From Streptomyces ferrugineus (GTDB lineage Bacteria; Actinomycetota; Actinomycetes; Streptomycetales; Streptomycetaceae), in assembly GCF_015160855.1 (NCBI RefSeq), contig NZ_CP063373.1, positions 2,170,001 to 2,234,000 on the forward strand: a stretch of DNA of 64,000 bases, written 5' to 3'. Every line of letters begins with the position of its first letter. Position 1 is the stretch's first letter. Under the pieces are notes generated by a model. The model worked only from the letters and a program-made list of their open reading frames with translations. It searched no databases and was not told the origin of the DNA. A program made the translations under genes and the position numbers. Below, piece after piece: positions 38,000 through 45,856 of this stretch.

Positions 38000-39010
38000 C
38001 TAGGAATTGAGCTCGGCGAGCACCCGCAGGGTACGGGTGTCGGGCGCGAGGACCAACAGATCGGTGACGGGTCCCTTCCGCCACAACTCCAACCGCTCGG
38101 CGATCCGTTCACGCGGCCCGACCAGCGAGATCTCGTCGGCGAAGGCATCCGGAACGGCGAGCACGGCCTCCTGCCGACGGCCACCCAGGAACAGCTCCTG
38201 AATCCGCCGCGCCTCCTCCTCGTACCCCATACGAGCCATGAGATCGGCATGGAAGTTGCGGGCCGCGTGCCCCATCCCGCCGATGTAGAACCCGAGCATG
38301 GCCTTGACGGGCAGCAGCCCCTCGGACACGTCGTCACAGACCTGGACACGGGCGAGCGGAGCGACGACAAACCCCTCGGGCAGCGCGGCGACCGCCTCCC
38401 CGTACGCCTCGGGCCGGGACGGCGCCCAGTACAACGGCAGCCAGCCGTCGGCGATACGAGCGGTCTGGGCGACGTTCTTGGGACCCTCGGCGCCGAGGAG
38501 AACGGGAAGGTCCGGGCGAAGCGGATGAGTGATCGGCTTCAGGGCCTTCCCGATGCCGGTCCCGTCCGCCCCGCGATACGGATGGGAGTGAAACCGCCCG
38601 TCGAGTTCAACGGGCGCCTCGCGGCGGAGCACTTGCCGTACGACGTCGACGTACTCCCGCGTGGCGGTCAGCGGCGACTTGGGGAACGGCCGCCCGTACC
38701 ACCCCTCCACCACCTGCGGCCCCGACAGCCCCAGCCCCAGCATCATCCGCCCACCGGAGAGATGATCCAGAGTGAGCGCGTGCATGGCGGTGGTCGTGGG
38801 GGAGCGGGCGGCCATCTGGGCAACGGCCGTGCCGAGCCTGATCGTCGAGGTCTGGGCCGCGATCCAGGTCAACGGAGTGAAGACATCGGACCCCCATGAC
38901 TCGGCGGTCCACACCGAGTGGTACCCGAGCCGCTCGGCCTCCTGGGCGAGCGGTACGTGATCCGGGGACGGGCCACGCCCCCAATAGCCGAGCGCGAGCC
39001 CGAGCCGCAT
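38000..39010 (-). CDS. LLM-class F420-dependent oxidoreductase (Rv3520c-like)
   Basis: 336 aa TIM-barrel of the luciferase-like family. Key segments: LGLALGYWGRGPS, VWTAESWGSDVFTPLTW, TLDHLSGGRMMLGLGLSGPQVVEGWYG and GKALKPITHPLRPDLPVLLGAEGPKN. These match, from memory, mycobacterial Rv3520c, a member of the cholesterol regulon. It should transfer hydride using F420. ATG at 39010 with GGAGGAGG upstream. A perfect palindrome (39026-39040), different from the KstR box, lies in the leader, so it may have a separate repressor. Confidence 0.87.
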   Translation of the reverse strand: MRLGLALGYWGRGPSPDHVPLAQEAERLGYHSVWTAESWGSDVFTPLTWIAAQTSTIRLGTAVAQMAARSPTTTAMHALTLDHLSGGRMMLGLGLSGPQVVEGWYGRPFPKSPLTATREYVDVVRQVLRREAPVELDGRFHSHPYRGADGTGIGKALKPITHPLRPDLPVLLGAEGPKNVAQTARIADGWLPLYWAPSRPEAYGEAVAALPEGFVVAPLARVQVCDDVSEGLLPVKAMLGFYIGGMGHAARNFHADLMARMGYEEEARRIQELFLGGRRQEAVLAVPDAFADEISLVGPRERIAERLELWRKGPVTDLLVLAPDTRTLRVLAELNS

Positions 39011-39025
39011 GCCTGCCTCCTCCGC

Positions 39026-39040
39026 CTGACGGTGCGTCAG
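39026..39040. promoter_or_regulatory. Perfect 15-bp palindrome before the F420 oxidoreductase
   Basis: CTGACGGTGCGTCAG: 6-bp perfect arms, 3-bp centre, 15 bp upstream of the ATG. Good TetR-type operator candidate, unlike the KstR boxes elsewhere in the window. Confidence 0.6.
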
Positions 39041-39065
39041 CTAGGACGGCGACGACTGTACGACA

Positions 39066-39097
39066 ACGGCCCCTCACCGGGAAGGGTGAGGGGCCGT
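39066..39097 (-). terminator. Hairpin terminator after the DUF5336 gene
   Basis: Perfect 13-bp arms ACGGCCCCTCACC (39066-39078) and GGTGAGGGGCCGT (39085-39097), 6-nt loop, 16 bp past the DUF5336 stop on the minus strand. Confidence 0.8.
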
Positions 39098-39112
39098 CGC
39101 GGGGGCCGGTGC

Positions 39113-39934
39113 TCAGCCGCGCTGAATACCCGAGGTGTCCTGCAGCACACCACGTCGGCCGTCCTGCGTCTGCGCGACCAGGGCCGCGCCGCGCTGCTCG
39201 ACGGCCAGGTACCAGGTGCCGGGCGCCAGTTCGGCGATCGGGGTCGGCGAGCCGTCCTCCGCGAACAGCGGGCGGGGGACCGGTACGGCGAACCAGAACG
39301 GCGAGAAGTCCGCGGCGGGGGCGGGCGTCGGCGTCGGCGCCTGCGGCTGCCCCCCACCGAACGGCTGCCCCGGCTGCGGCTGCCCACCGTAGGGCTGCTG
39401 CGGCTGCTGCGCGCCCGGGTAGCCGTAGCCACCGGGGGGCTGGGCGCCGTAGGGCTGGGGGGCGGCGGGCTTGGGGGCGGGGAGGAGGGCGGCCTGGAGG
39501 GCGGGGACGAGGGGGGTGGCGATGGCGGCACCGGCCATGAGCAACGTGGCGACGAGGGCCAGGATCAGACCGACGCCGGCGTCCGGGCCGCCGGAGGAGC
39601 GGCCGAAGTTGTCGGCGCCCCCGGCGGGGTCGAGGATGTTGCCCAACGCGCTCCACGCAGCGAAGACCATGAAGGCGGCACCGAATTGGCCGAGGTCGAG
39701 CCCCGCGACCTTCGGCACCTGCGGGAGACCTCGGGCGACGATGACGAGCGCGGCGCCGATGATTCCCGCGAGTACGACGCCCATGACGACCGCTCCGCTT
39801 CCCCACAGGCTGGGGAGGTCGGCACTGTCGGGGACACCGTCGATCGAGTAGAGGTCGAGGAACGACGCGATGAACAGCAATACCGCTGCTCCGATCACCA
39901 CGCCGTCGCCTCGAGTGAGGGAGCGGATATTCAC
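39113..39934 (-). CDS. DUF5336 membrane protein (34-kDa antigen family type)
   Basis: 273 aa. Four hydrophobic helices in residues 10-155 (GVVIGAAVLLFIASFLDLYS, VVMGVVLAGIIGAALVIVA, FGAAFMVFAAWSALG, LALVATLLMAGAAIA), then a Pro/Gly/Gln/Tyr-rich linker (YGGQPQPGQPFGGG) and a C-terminal ~55-residue globular end. The helix plus PGQ-rich tail layout is that of the actinobacterial DUF5336 family. GTG start at 39934. Function unknown; probably envelope. Confidence 0.75.
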   Translation of the reverse strand: MNIRSLTRGDGVVIGAAVLLFIASFLDLYSIDGVPDSADLPSLWGSGAVVMGVVLAGIIGAALVIVARGLPQVPKVAGLDLGQFGAAFMVFAAWSALGNILDPAGGADNFGRSSGGPDAGVGLILALVATLLMAGAAIATPLVPALQAALLPAPKPAAPQPYGAQPPGGYGYPGAQQPQQPYGGQPQPGQPFGGGQPQAPTPTPAPAADFSPFWFAVPVPRPLFAEDGSPTPIAELAPGTWYLAVEQRGAALVAQTQDGRRGVLQDTSGIQRG

Positions 39935-40098
39935 TTCAGGTCCTTCGTCAGTCGTCTCATCATCGGCATCGCTGGAGGCGTCGCTGTCACCATGTCGCCG
40001 TCAGGCCCCGGTGTGAAGCGCGGGGGTGGCCCCTCATCGTAGGGACGACCTTATCGTCCGACCGACGAGGCTGTCCGCCGGGATCAGCCCGTGGACCA

Positions 40099-41040
40099 CT
40101 ACCCCCGCAGGAAACTCACGATTCCCTCAGAGATCCCTTGCGCCGCCCTCTGCCGCCACGCGTCGCTGGCGAGCATCGCCGCGTCCTTGCTATCGCGCAT
40201 GTTGCCGCACTCGATGAACACCTTGGGAACCGTTGACAGATTGAGACCGCCGAGGTCCTTACGCGTGACGAGGCCGGTGCCGTCGCCGACGTAGTTGGAG
40301 GGGGTGCTGCTCGTGGCGCGGACGAAGGAGCCGGCGATGCGCTCGCCGAGGTCGCGGGAGGGGGTGACGATGGGGCCGGTGTCGGCGGCGCCCTCGTTCA
40401 CCTTCGCGGGGAGGATGACGTGGAAGCCGCGTTGGCCGGTGCCCGCGCCGTCGGCGTGGATGGAGACGACGGCGTCGGCCTTCGCCTTGTTGCCGATCTC
40501 GGCCCGCTCGTCGATACAGGGGCCCCACGGCCGGTCGCCGTCCTGGGTGAACTCGACCGTGGCGCCCTGCTTCTCCAGCAGTGTGCGCGTGCGGTGGGCG
40601 ACGTCGAGTGTGAACTGGGCCTCTGTGTAGCCGTCGTTGGTGGAGGTGCCCGTCGTATCGCACTCCTTCCAGTTCGTGCCGATATTCACCTTGCGGTTGA
40701 TTTCGGCCGTGTGCTGGAAGTTGTTCGGGTTGTGCCCCGGGTCGATGACGACGACCTTGCCCCTGAGGGAGCCGGAGCCGGAGACGGAGGCCGAGGTGGA
40801 GTCCGCGGTGGGGGTGGGGCCCGGGGGCTTGTCGTCGTTCGTGGAGGAGGTCGTCGGCGTCGAGCTCGACTCGGCCGCTGACGGCCGTGCGGCCGCGTCG
40901 CCGGGGCCGCCCACCGCCTCGTACACCATCCATCCGAGCAGTGCCCCGGGCACGAGCGCGGCGGCGGCCACGGTCAGGGCGCGCGGGCGGCGGCTACGGC
41001 GGGGCTGGTGGGGATCGAAGTCCGGACCTACGTACGACAC
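40099..41040 (-). CDS. N-acetylmuramoyl-L-alanine amidase (Amidase_3)
   Basis: 313 aa. An N-terminal cytoplasmic RRSRRPRA patch and helix (LTVAAAALVPGALLGWMVYEA) anchor it; a Ser/Thr-rich linker leads to the Amidase_3 domain. Zinc ligands: His in VVVIDPGHNPNN, Glu in HTAEINRK, His in VVSIHADGAG; the catalytic Glu is in KVFIECGNMRD. It cleaves the amide between MurNAc and the stem peptide in the wall. GTG at 41040 with AAGGTGG upstream. Divergent from the YefM/YoeB operon. Confidence 0.9.
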   Translation of the reverse strand: MSYVGPDFDPHQPRRSRRPRALTVAAAALVPGALLGWMVYEAVGGPGDAAARPSAAESSSTPTTSSTNDDKPPGPTPTADSTSASVSGSGSLRGKVVVIDPGHNPNNFQHTAEINRKVNIGTNWKECDTTGTSTNDGYTEAQFTLDVAHRTRTLLEKQGATVEFTQDGDRPWGPCIDERAEIGNKAKADAVVSIHADGAGTGQRGFHVILPAKVNEGAADTGPIVTPSRDLGERIAGSFVRATSSTPSNYVGDGTGLVTRKDLGGLNLSTVPKVFIECGNMRDSKDAAMLASDAWRQRAAQGISEGIVSFLRG

Positions 41041-41157
41041 GGCTGCCACCTTACGGGCCGACCGCGGCGGTCGCCGGAAGGCGCGGTCGAGCCACGCGGA
41101 GTTCAGGCGGCTGTCCCTGAGGAGCAGCTTCGGGATCGTATCTGGTGCAGGAATGCT

Positions 41158-41190
41158 GTACCGGTATGGTACGTTGATCCGGTACATTTC
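41158..41190. promoter_or_regulatory. YefM/YoeB operator-promoter region
   Basis: GTACCGGTATGGTAC (41158-41172, 5-bp arms) is followed by a half-site CCGGTACA at 41179-41186. Paired GTACC/GGTAC elements just before the yefM start fit autoregulation by the antitoxin-toxin complex. Confidence 0.55.
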
Positions 41191-41208
41191 GGAAGGAGAG
41201 TGTGGGAC

Positions 41209-41484
41209 ATGTCGATAAGCGCCACCGAAGCCAGGAAAACCCTGTTTCCCCTCATCGAGCGTGTCAACACCGATCACACCCCTGTCAGGATCAGCTCGAA
41301 GAGCGGCGACGCCGTGTTGATGTCCGCCGACGACTACGACGCCTGGCAGGAGACCGTCTACCTGCTGCGCTCCCCCGCCAACGCCCGACGCCTCATGGAG
41401 GCGGTCGCCCGCGACAAGGCAGGTGAGGCGGGAGTCACGAAGTCGATGGATGAGCTCCGCGAGCTTGCCGGAGGCGAGGCGTGA
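41209..41484 (+). CDS. yefM: YefM/Phd-type antitoxin
   Basis: 91 aa. The Phd/YefM fold is shown by [40 protein letters not shown] and [21 protein letters not shown]. The N-terminus binds the operator; the acidic/helical C-terminus ([13 protein letters not shown]) wraps the YoeB toxin. The stop overlaps the toxin GTG by 4 bp, so antitoxin is made first, with coupling. Ribosome site GGAAGGAG. Confidence 0.95.
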   Translation: MSISATEARKTLFPLIERVNTDHTPVRISSKSGDAVLMSADDYDAWQETVYLLRSPANARRLMEAVARDKAGEAGVTKSMDELRELAGGEA

Positions 41485-41741
41485 GGAGCGTGTCATTCGA
41501 TCCGGACGGGTGGGAGGACTTCCTGTACTGGCTTGCCTCCGACCGCAAAACGGCACGGAGAGTCACACGGCTGATCGGTGAGATTCAGCGCACGCCGTTC
41601 GAAGGCATCGGCAAGCCGGAACCGCTGAAGGGCGAGCTGTCCGGGTACTGGTCCCGCCGGATCGACGACGAACACCGTTTGGTGTACCGGGCAGACGACA
41701 AAGAAGTGAAGATTCTCAAAGCCCGCTACCACTACGGCTGA
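41481..41741 (+). CDS. yoeB: YoeB-type ribosome-dependent mRNA interferase toxin
   Basis: 86 aa with full YoeB signature: [55 protein letters not shown] and a C-terminal KARYHYG. The Glu, Arg and His-Tyr residues form the RNase site that cleaves mRNA at start codons on the ribosome. It looks intact. Functional YefM/YoeB pairs are known in Streptomyces. It marks the left border of the accessory stretch. Confidence 0.95.
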   Translation: MRSVSFDPDGWEDFLYWLASDRKTARRVTRLIGEIQRTPFEGIGKPEPLKGELSGYWSRRIDDEHRLVYRADDKEVKILKARYHYG

Positions 41742-41768
41742 GACATGAGAATGGCGGGGCTGCTGCCC

Positions 41769-41891
41769 CGCCCCCGTTCGCCACAGCACGCGCAGCGAGT
41801 CCGTGACCGAGATCTCGGTGAACGCCCCGGAGGCGAGGGCCCTCAGGTAGATGCGGTACGGGGCCTGCCCGGTGAACTCGTCCTTCGGGAT
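41769..41891 (-). pseudogene. Fragment: C-terminal end of a SAM methyltransferase
   Basis: Minus strand encodes PKDEFTGQAPYRIYLRALAS and AFTEISVTDSLRVLWRTG, closely matching the last ~42 residues of the complete methyltransferase at 45857-46528. DNA similarity is high (roughly 80%) against 45887-46012 but not identical, and upstream of the fragment the similarity stops at once. A broken paralogue or an old duplication. Confidence 0.8.
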
Positions 41892-41962
41892 GGGACGTGC
41901 GGAGCGGGGGACATCCGGCCCAGCCGCACGGCGTGGGGTACTGGCGACCGGGCCAGGGCGGT

Positions 41963-42199
41963 TCATACAGGTCCGCGCCGCACCTTCCGGTAATCCTCGT
42001 ATAGCCGATCGCCTGTCTCACACGGGAGGTTGGTGTTCTCGCCCGCCTCGTTCACGGCCAGGCAGGTCCGGCACGACGCCCCGTGCTCCAGCATGCGCCG
42101 GTACGCGGCCTGCTTGGGGCTCTCTTCCAGAGCGGCGATGAGTTGCTGAAGCGCGGAGGCCAGAGCCCGGTCTTGGCATCGTCGCTTAGTAGGGCTCAC
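41963..42199 (-). CDS. Small Cys-containing protein, 78 aa
   Basis: Helical protein with a CRTC pair: ALASALQQLIAALEESPKQA, then MLEHGASCRTCLAVNEAGEN and a charged end (YEDYRKVRRGPV). Third gene of a coupled set: its GTG start overlaps the previous stop (GTGA). Homologues are common near streptomycete regulatory loci as I recall, with no function assigned. Confidence 0.6.
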   Translation of the reverse strand: MSPTKRRCQDRALASALQQLIAALEESPKQAAYRRMLEHGASCRTCLAVNEAGENTNLPCETGDRLYEDYRKVRRGPV

Positions 42200-42396
42200 G
42201 GCCGCCTCCGCATTCGCCGGGGCTCGTGATGGTTGCGGATCTCGATGTTGATGTCTGACATGCGCGACAGGTCGCCTCGCCCGGCGGCCTCCGCGCGCTG
42301 ATGGGCAAGCGCCTGGCACACCCCGCAATCGTCCGGGGGACCGGGATTGCCGAGTGGGAGGCCCAGGGTGACGGGCGGGTCCATGGTCGTCTTCAT
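42196..42396 (-). CDS. Small protein, 66 aa
   Basis: Starts MKTTMDPPVTLGLPL, has a DDCGVCQALAHQRAEAA segment with a C-x-x-C pair, and a basic tail. Second gene of the coupled set: ATGA overlap with the frameshifted gene upstream and GTGA overlap with the gene downstream. The conserved overlaps support it as real despite its size. Confidence 0.6.
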   Translation of the reverse strand: MKTTMDPPVTLGLPLGNPGPPDDCGVCQALAHQRAEAAGRGDLSRMSDINIEIRNHHEPRRMRRRP

Positions 42397-42703
42397 CCGA
42401 TGGCCTCCGCTGGCCCCGCTGCCTTGGCCGTCTGGCTGCCGCTGCGGACCGATGGCGGTGTCCGCTTCGCGGCGACGGCAAGGACGTGGGCGATGCGATA
42501 GGCGCACGCCGCTTCCCCTCCGGCCTCGCCGATCTCGTAGTCGAATCCGGTGACGTACCGTTCGGTCTTGACGAGAATCTCCTCAGAGAGGTGGCTGTTC
42601 AGGGGGTTCGCCACGTCCAGCCGCGTTGCAGTGTCGTCCACGGTGACCCGGAGGCGCGTTTCTCCAGGCTGCCGGCAAGTCGTTGCAGGTCGTTGATGTC
42701 CAC
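42393..42703 (-). pseudogene. Small regulatory-locus protein with an apparent one-base deletion
   Basis: From GTG 42703 the frame reads VDINDLQRLAGSLEKR, then stops soon after; a second frame continues LRVTVDDTATRLDVANPLNS to a stop that overlaps the next gene (ATGA). Restoring one G after AAACGCG (about 42655) would give EKRGLRVTVDD, a natural join. So this is a single ~104-aa gene broken by a 1-nt loss or a sequencing error. No family recognised. Confidence 0.6.
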
Positions 42704-42740
42704 ACTCAGACGATCCCAACGGCAGCCCGTCGGGCGACAT

Positions 42741-43217
42741 ATGACAACCTATGACACGGAGTTGATCACGCGGACGATGGCGATCACGGGGACCCGGAAC
42801 ACGGGACACCGGAGCCTCAACGAGTACGCCCGGCTCTTTGCCGGCTACCTCGGACCATTCGCCAACGGCGCGCACTTCTACATCGGTGGGGCGAAGGGCA
42901 TCGACAGCCTCAGCCTGCTGTGGCTCGCCGGAAGCACGACCGCCGACATCACGATTGTTGTACCGGGCACCGTTGACCAGCAGCCGGCCGTGGCAGAGCA
43001 GGCGGTTACTCTTACGCGTGGCCGGATCAAGAAGATCGTCGAACTTCGTGCATCGGAGCTGAAGCCGCCCGCTTACCACGCCCGAAACCGATGGATGGTC
43101 GACCACGCGGGCATGACGATTGGCTTCCCGCACGGTGACGAGCCGTCATCGGGGACGTGGCAGACCCTCAACTACACAGCCGGTCAAGGGAAACCGCGGC
43201 TGATCGTCCCCGTGTAG
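42741..43217 (+). CDS. DprA/LOG-like (SLOG) Rossmann protein
   Basis: 158 aa. MAITGTRNTGHRSLNEYARL and HFYIGGAKGIDSLSLLWLAG carry the G-T-R and GGAxGID motifs of the SLOG nucleotide-binding fold, as in DprA and TIR-linked SLOG proteins. Small stand-alone SLOG proteins may bind or process nucleotide signals; DNA-uptake DprA is much longer, so that role is unlikely. Start at 42741 is 38 bp from the divergent small-gene operon; ribosome site weak. Confidence 0.7.
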   Translation: MTTYDTELITRTMAITGTRNTGHRSLNEYARLFAGYLGPFANGAHFYIGGAKGIDSLSLLWLAGSTTADITIVVPGTVDQQPAVAEQAVTLTRGRIKKIVELRASELKPPAYHARNRWMVDHAGMTIGFPHGDEPSSGTWQTLNYTAGQGKPRLIVPV

Positions 43218-43234
43218 CCGCCGATTGCTGCACC

Positions 43235-44448
43235 ATGTGCGGTATGGACGGCAGAGCCGCGGGGGCGGCACGGCTGAAGGCGCTGCGGCATCGGCGCGGC
43301 CTGTCGCTTGCCGCGCTCGCTCGCGCGCTCATCGCCCTCGCCGAGAAACTGCACCAGCCTCCATTGCCGTCCATGGTCAGCGTGCAGCGATCCGTCGCCC
43401 GATGGGAGTCGCCAAAGCCGACGGCACCCGACGAGCGGCACCAACTGCTCCTCGCTCACCTTTATGCGAGCACGCCCACGGGTGAAGTATCCGTCGGCGC
43501 AGGCTCCGACTTCGCCGAGTACCTGCACGCTCTCGGCCTCCTTGGGGAGAGTGAGCGGCGGACCGCGGAGCTCCGCACACTCGTCATGCGTGCCGCCACC
43601 GACGGGTGGGGGCATGCTTGCTCTCCTTGCCCCGACCGTCCAGGCCCGGATCAGTGCAGCCCTTGAGAACCCGGAGCAGACGGAGGAGGAGACCATCATG
43701 GGATTGGCCTCCGTGGTGTGGGACGTGAACGCGGAGGTCGGCAGTCTGCCCATGGTGCGGCTGCAATTGCTCCTCGCTCCCGCCATCGAGACATGCCGCC
43801 GCCTTCTCGACGGCCCGGTCCCCGAGCCCCTCATCCCGCAGGTCCGTGAGGTTGCGGTCGCCGCGGCGACACTGTCCGGTCGTCTGGCCTTCGAGACCCG
43901 CGACGACACGGCCTCCCGTGCGCTGTATGCCGAGGCGGCCCGCGAGGCGGGTCGGCTCGCGCAGAGGTGGTGGCAGGCCAGCGTGCACATGAGCCACGCC
44001 CTGGTGACTCTCTGGGCATGAGCAGCAGGCGCAGGCCGCGCTCGGGCTTGCCTGGTACGACATCGAGACCGACCACACCGACGACCCAACGCCCACGTCG
44101 TTCTCGCCGGGGCATCTGCGCGGCTTCGAGGGCGTATGCGAGCTGTACGTAGGGGACGCGGGAGCCGCGCCCGATCGGTTCGCCCGGTCCGTCGAGGCGC
44201 TGTCGGCACCCCGGGAACATGAGCAGCGCGCCATCGTCACCACTGATCAGGCTCTCGCGCGGATTCGGCTCGGTGAACCCCGCGCGGCGGCTGAGCTGCT
44301 GCACGAGTGTGTGGGCGCAGCGTCGGCGACAGGTGGCCGGGTGCCAGCACTTCGGCTCCGCCAGGCGCGGCGGGAACTACGCCCGTGGCGGCGGGAGGAT
44401 TGGGTGGCGGACCTCGACGACCACCTGATAGACGTGCTCGGCGCCTGA
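43235..44448 (+). pseudogene. XRE-TPR regulator broken by two frameshifts
   Basis: Three frames in order give one ~403-aa protein. Frame 1: HTH (RLKALRHRRGLSLAALARAL ... SVQRSVARWE) to about 43600. Frame 2: LALLAPTVQARISAALENPE to VHMSHALVTLW at about 44018. Frame 3: EQQAQAALGLAWYDIETDHT to DDHLIDVLGA at 44448. Both joins fall at G runs (GGTGGGGGC and CTGGGCA), and removing one G from each restores the reading frame. TPR-like helices fill the C-terminal two thirds. Either a decayed regulator or two homopolymer errors. Confidence 0.75.
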
Positions 44449-44529
44449 TCGGAAGAGGCTGACGTACGGCGGCGCCTGGCCCTCGGCGTGGGGGCACGGG
44501 TCCTCAACCGTCAGGACTTCGGCCCGCAT
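44377..44529 (-). CDS. Possible small protein, 50 aa
   Basis: MRAEVLTVEDPCPHAEGQAP then YVSLFRSGAEHVYQVVVEVR. The sequence looks protein-like with mixed hydrophobic and charged residues, but it overlaps the end of the broken regulator on the other strand and has no clear ribosome site. Low support. Confidence 0.25.
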   Translation of the reverse strand: MRAEVLTVEDPCPHAEGQAPPYVSLFRSGAEHVYQVVVEVRHPILPPPRA

Positions 44530-44726
44530 ACGGTGATCTCGATGGGTGCTGATCGCCGGCAAGGAACGGCCACACCCCCGCGACCAGCCCCGCCTCACGG
44601 AAACGGCCCGCCGGAAGACCCGACGGACCGTCAAGAAATGCCGAGGCTGAGCGCAGGGCTTACGTCACTGCCGGATCAGTGCACGCGTACCGAGGCTTCT
44701 CAAGCCGACCTGTCTCTGGGGAAGGG

Positions 44727-45137
44727 TTACGCGTGGCCGTAATCGGACCACTTGCAGCGGAGATTTGCTCCATCCTTCCTGATGCAGAGCTTGATCCAAA
44801 CGACTGTCCCCTCTTTCACGTTCTCGGTATTAGTGCGGCAATTCCCTCTGCCGCCAGCAGAGGTGGACTTGATGAATGTGCCGTGACCGTTGTAGACGTT
44901 CTTATAGAGGCCAGCCCACGCTCCGTAACCGTCGGCCAAGTTGTCGCAAACGGTCAACTCATCGCCATAGGCCTTGAAGGCGGCCGTCGCGTTGATGTCA
45001 ATCTGCGTGTCCCACAGACGTATCCATGCGCTCGTATCCCCGTCAGCGGCGCTTGCCGATGGCGCCGTCAACAGTGAGGCGCCCATAATGAGAGCACTCA
45101 ACGCTGTGAGCTTAGTGATTCTAGATTTGCGGTTCAC
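44727..45137 (-). CDS. Small secreted protein, unknown family
   Basis: 136 aa with a clear Sec signal (MNRKSRITKLTALSALIMGA, cleavage near SASA-ADG). The mature ~105 residues contain four cysteines (likely two disulfides), a beta-rich pattern (SAWIRLWDTQIDINATAAFK, GTVVWIKLCIRKDG), no membrane helix. Base composition is lower in G+C than neighbours, suggesting recent acquisition. GTG at 45137 with GGGGA upstream. Could be a small surface or secreted effector; no function can be given. Confidence 0.72.
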   Translation of the reverse strand: MNRKSRITKLTALSALIMGASLLTAPSASAADGDTSAWIRLWDTQIDINATAAFKAYGDELTVCDNLADGYGAWAGLYKNVYNGHGTFIKSTSAGGRGNCRTNTENVKEGTVVWIKLCIRKDGANLRCKWSDYGHA

Positions 45138-45267
45138 CGATCCCCCTATTCGAATTGGGCGAGGCGTACGCCTCTGTGATCACGCACTCTACATGGAGTG
45201 TTCGAGTAGGGGACTTCGTCGACCTGCGCTGTGACCAATTCCACTTCTGAGAACAGAGGGGAGAGAA

Positions 45268-45435
45268 TTAAGTGCCGAAACCTTCCTCTGGTACGTTTTT
45301 TACCTTCTGCCCGATCTGTTGCATGGGTATTTCAATGAATCTGGAGGCCTCGAATAAAAGGCGCCGTTCTCGCTCAGTATGGTCGCGGATGAGAAAGTAT
45401 TCACGATCGGAATGCGTGAAATTCCGGCGAGTCAC
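45268..45435 (-). CDS. Possible 55-aa protein in low-GC stretch
   Basis: VTRRNFTHSDREYFLIRDHT then RERRLLFEASRFIEIPMQQI to a TAA stop. Charged and helical, convincing as protein. Its GTG overlaps the stop of the broken frame upstream (GTGA), like coupled genes elsewhere in the window. DNA here is unusually AT-rich for this chromosome. No family recognised. Confidence 0.45.
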   Translation of the reverse strand: MTRRNFTHSDREYFLIRDHTERERRLLFEASRFIEIPMQQIGQKVKNVPEEGFGT

Positions 45436-45834
45436 CCCTTTGAAGATCGCGAGTGAGCGGCGTCGAAAGCTGCAATCACGGCCGCAGGATCTTCGTCATA
45501 TGTGAGGTGTGGTTTGTCCGGCTCGGGGGAGCGAAGCGAGTGCGGTACCGCCGAAGGGTGCTCTCAGGGAAGTGGATCGAGCTGGGATTGCATGCGTGAG
45601 ACTCGTTGCGCTTTGAATCCTTGGCCAGAGCTCATCATGATCGGGTTCCGAGATATACAAGCACCGGAGTTGCGCTGGCGTCAGTTGCGATGGCCCGCCA
45701 CCGGCTGGGGTCATCTGGGAGTCAGAAGCCATGGTCAACCACGAGGTTGCGGCCTCCACCCCGTGCAGGCCATGACGCCGCCACATCGAGCGGCGAGAGT
45801 CAGGGCACTGTAGCGGCCGGCGACGGAGGGCCAT
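45432..45834 (-). pseudogene. Degraded small gene with frameshift
   Basis: One frame gives SQLTPAQLRCLYISEPDHDE and LWPRIQSATSLTHAIP; a shift near 45560 leads into LRSPEPDKPHLTYDEDPAAV and IAAFDAAHSRSSKG before a TGA at 45432. Neither half alone has a proper start and end. The rest of 45138-45856 shows nothing else I can support. Confidence 0.4.
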
Positions 45835-45856
45835 GCGGCGCCGGGGCTTGACTCGC

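Noticed and set aside
42741..43217. DNA-uptake DprA
   Set aside because: Too short and lacking the accessory domains of DprA; only the SLOG fold can be supported.
41742..45856. Integrative element with att sites
   Set aside because: The flanking copies are diverged and there is no integrase, relaxase or transfer gene; only an old duplication or insertion can be claimed.
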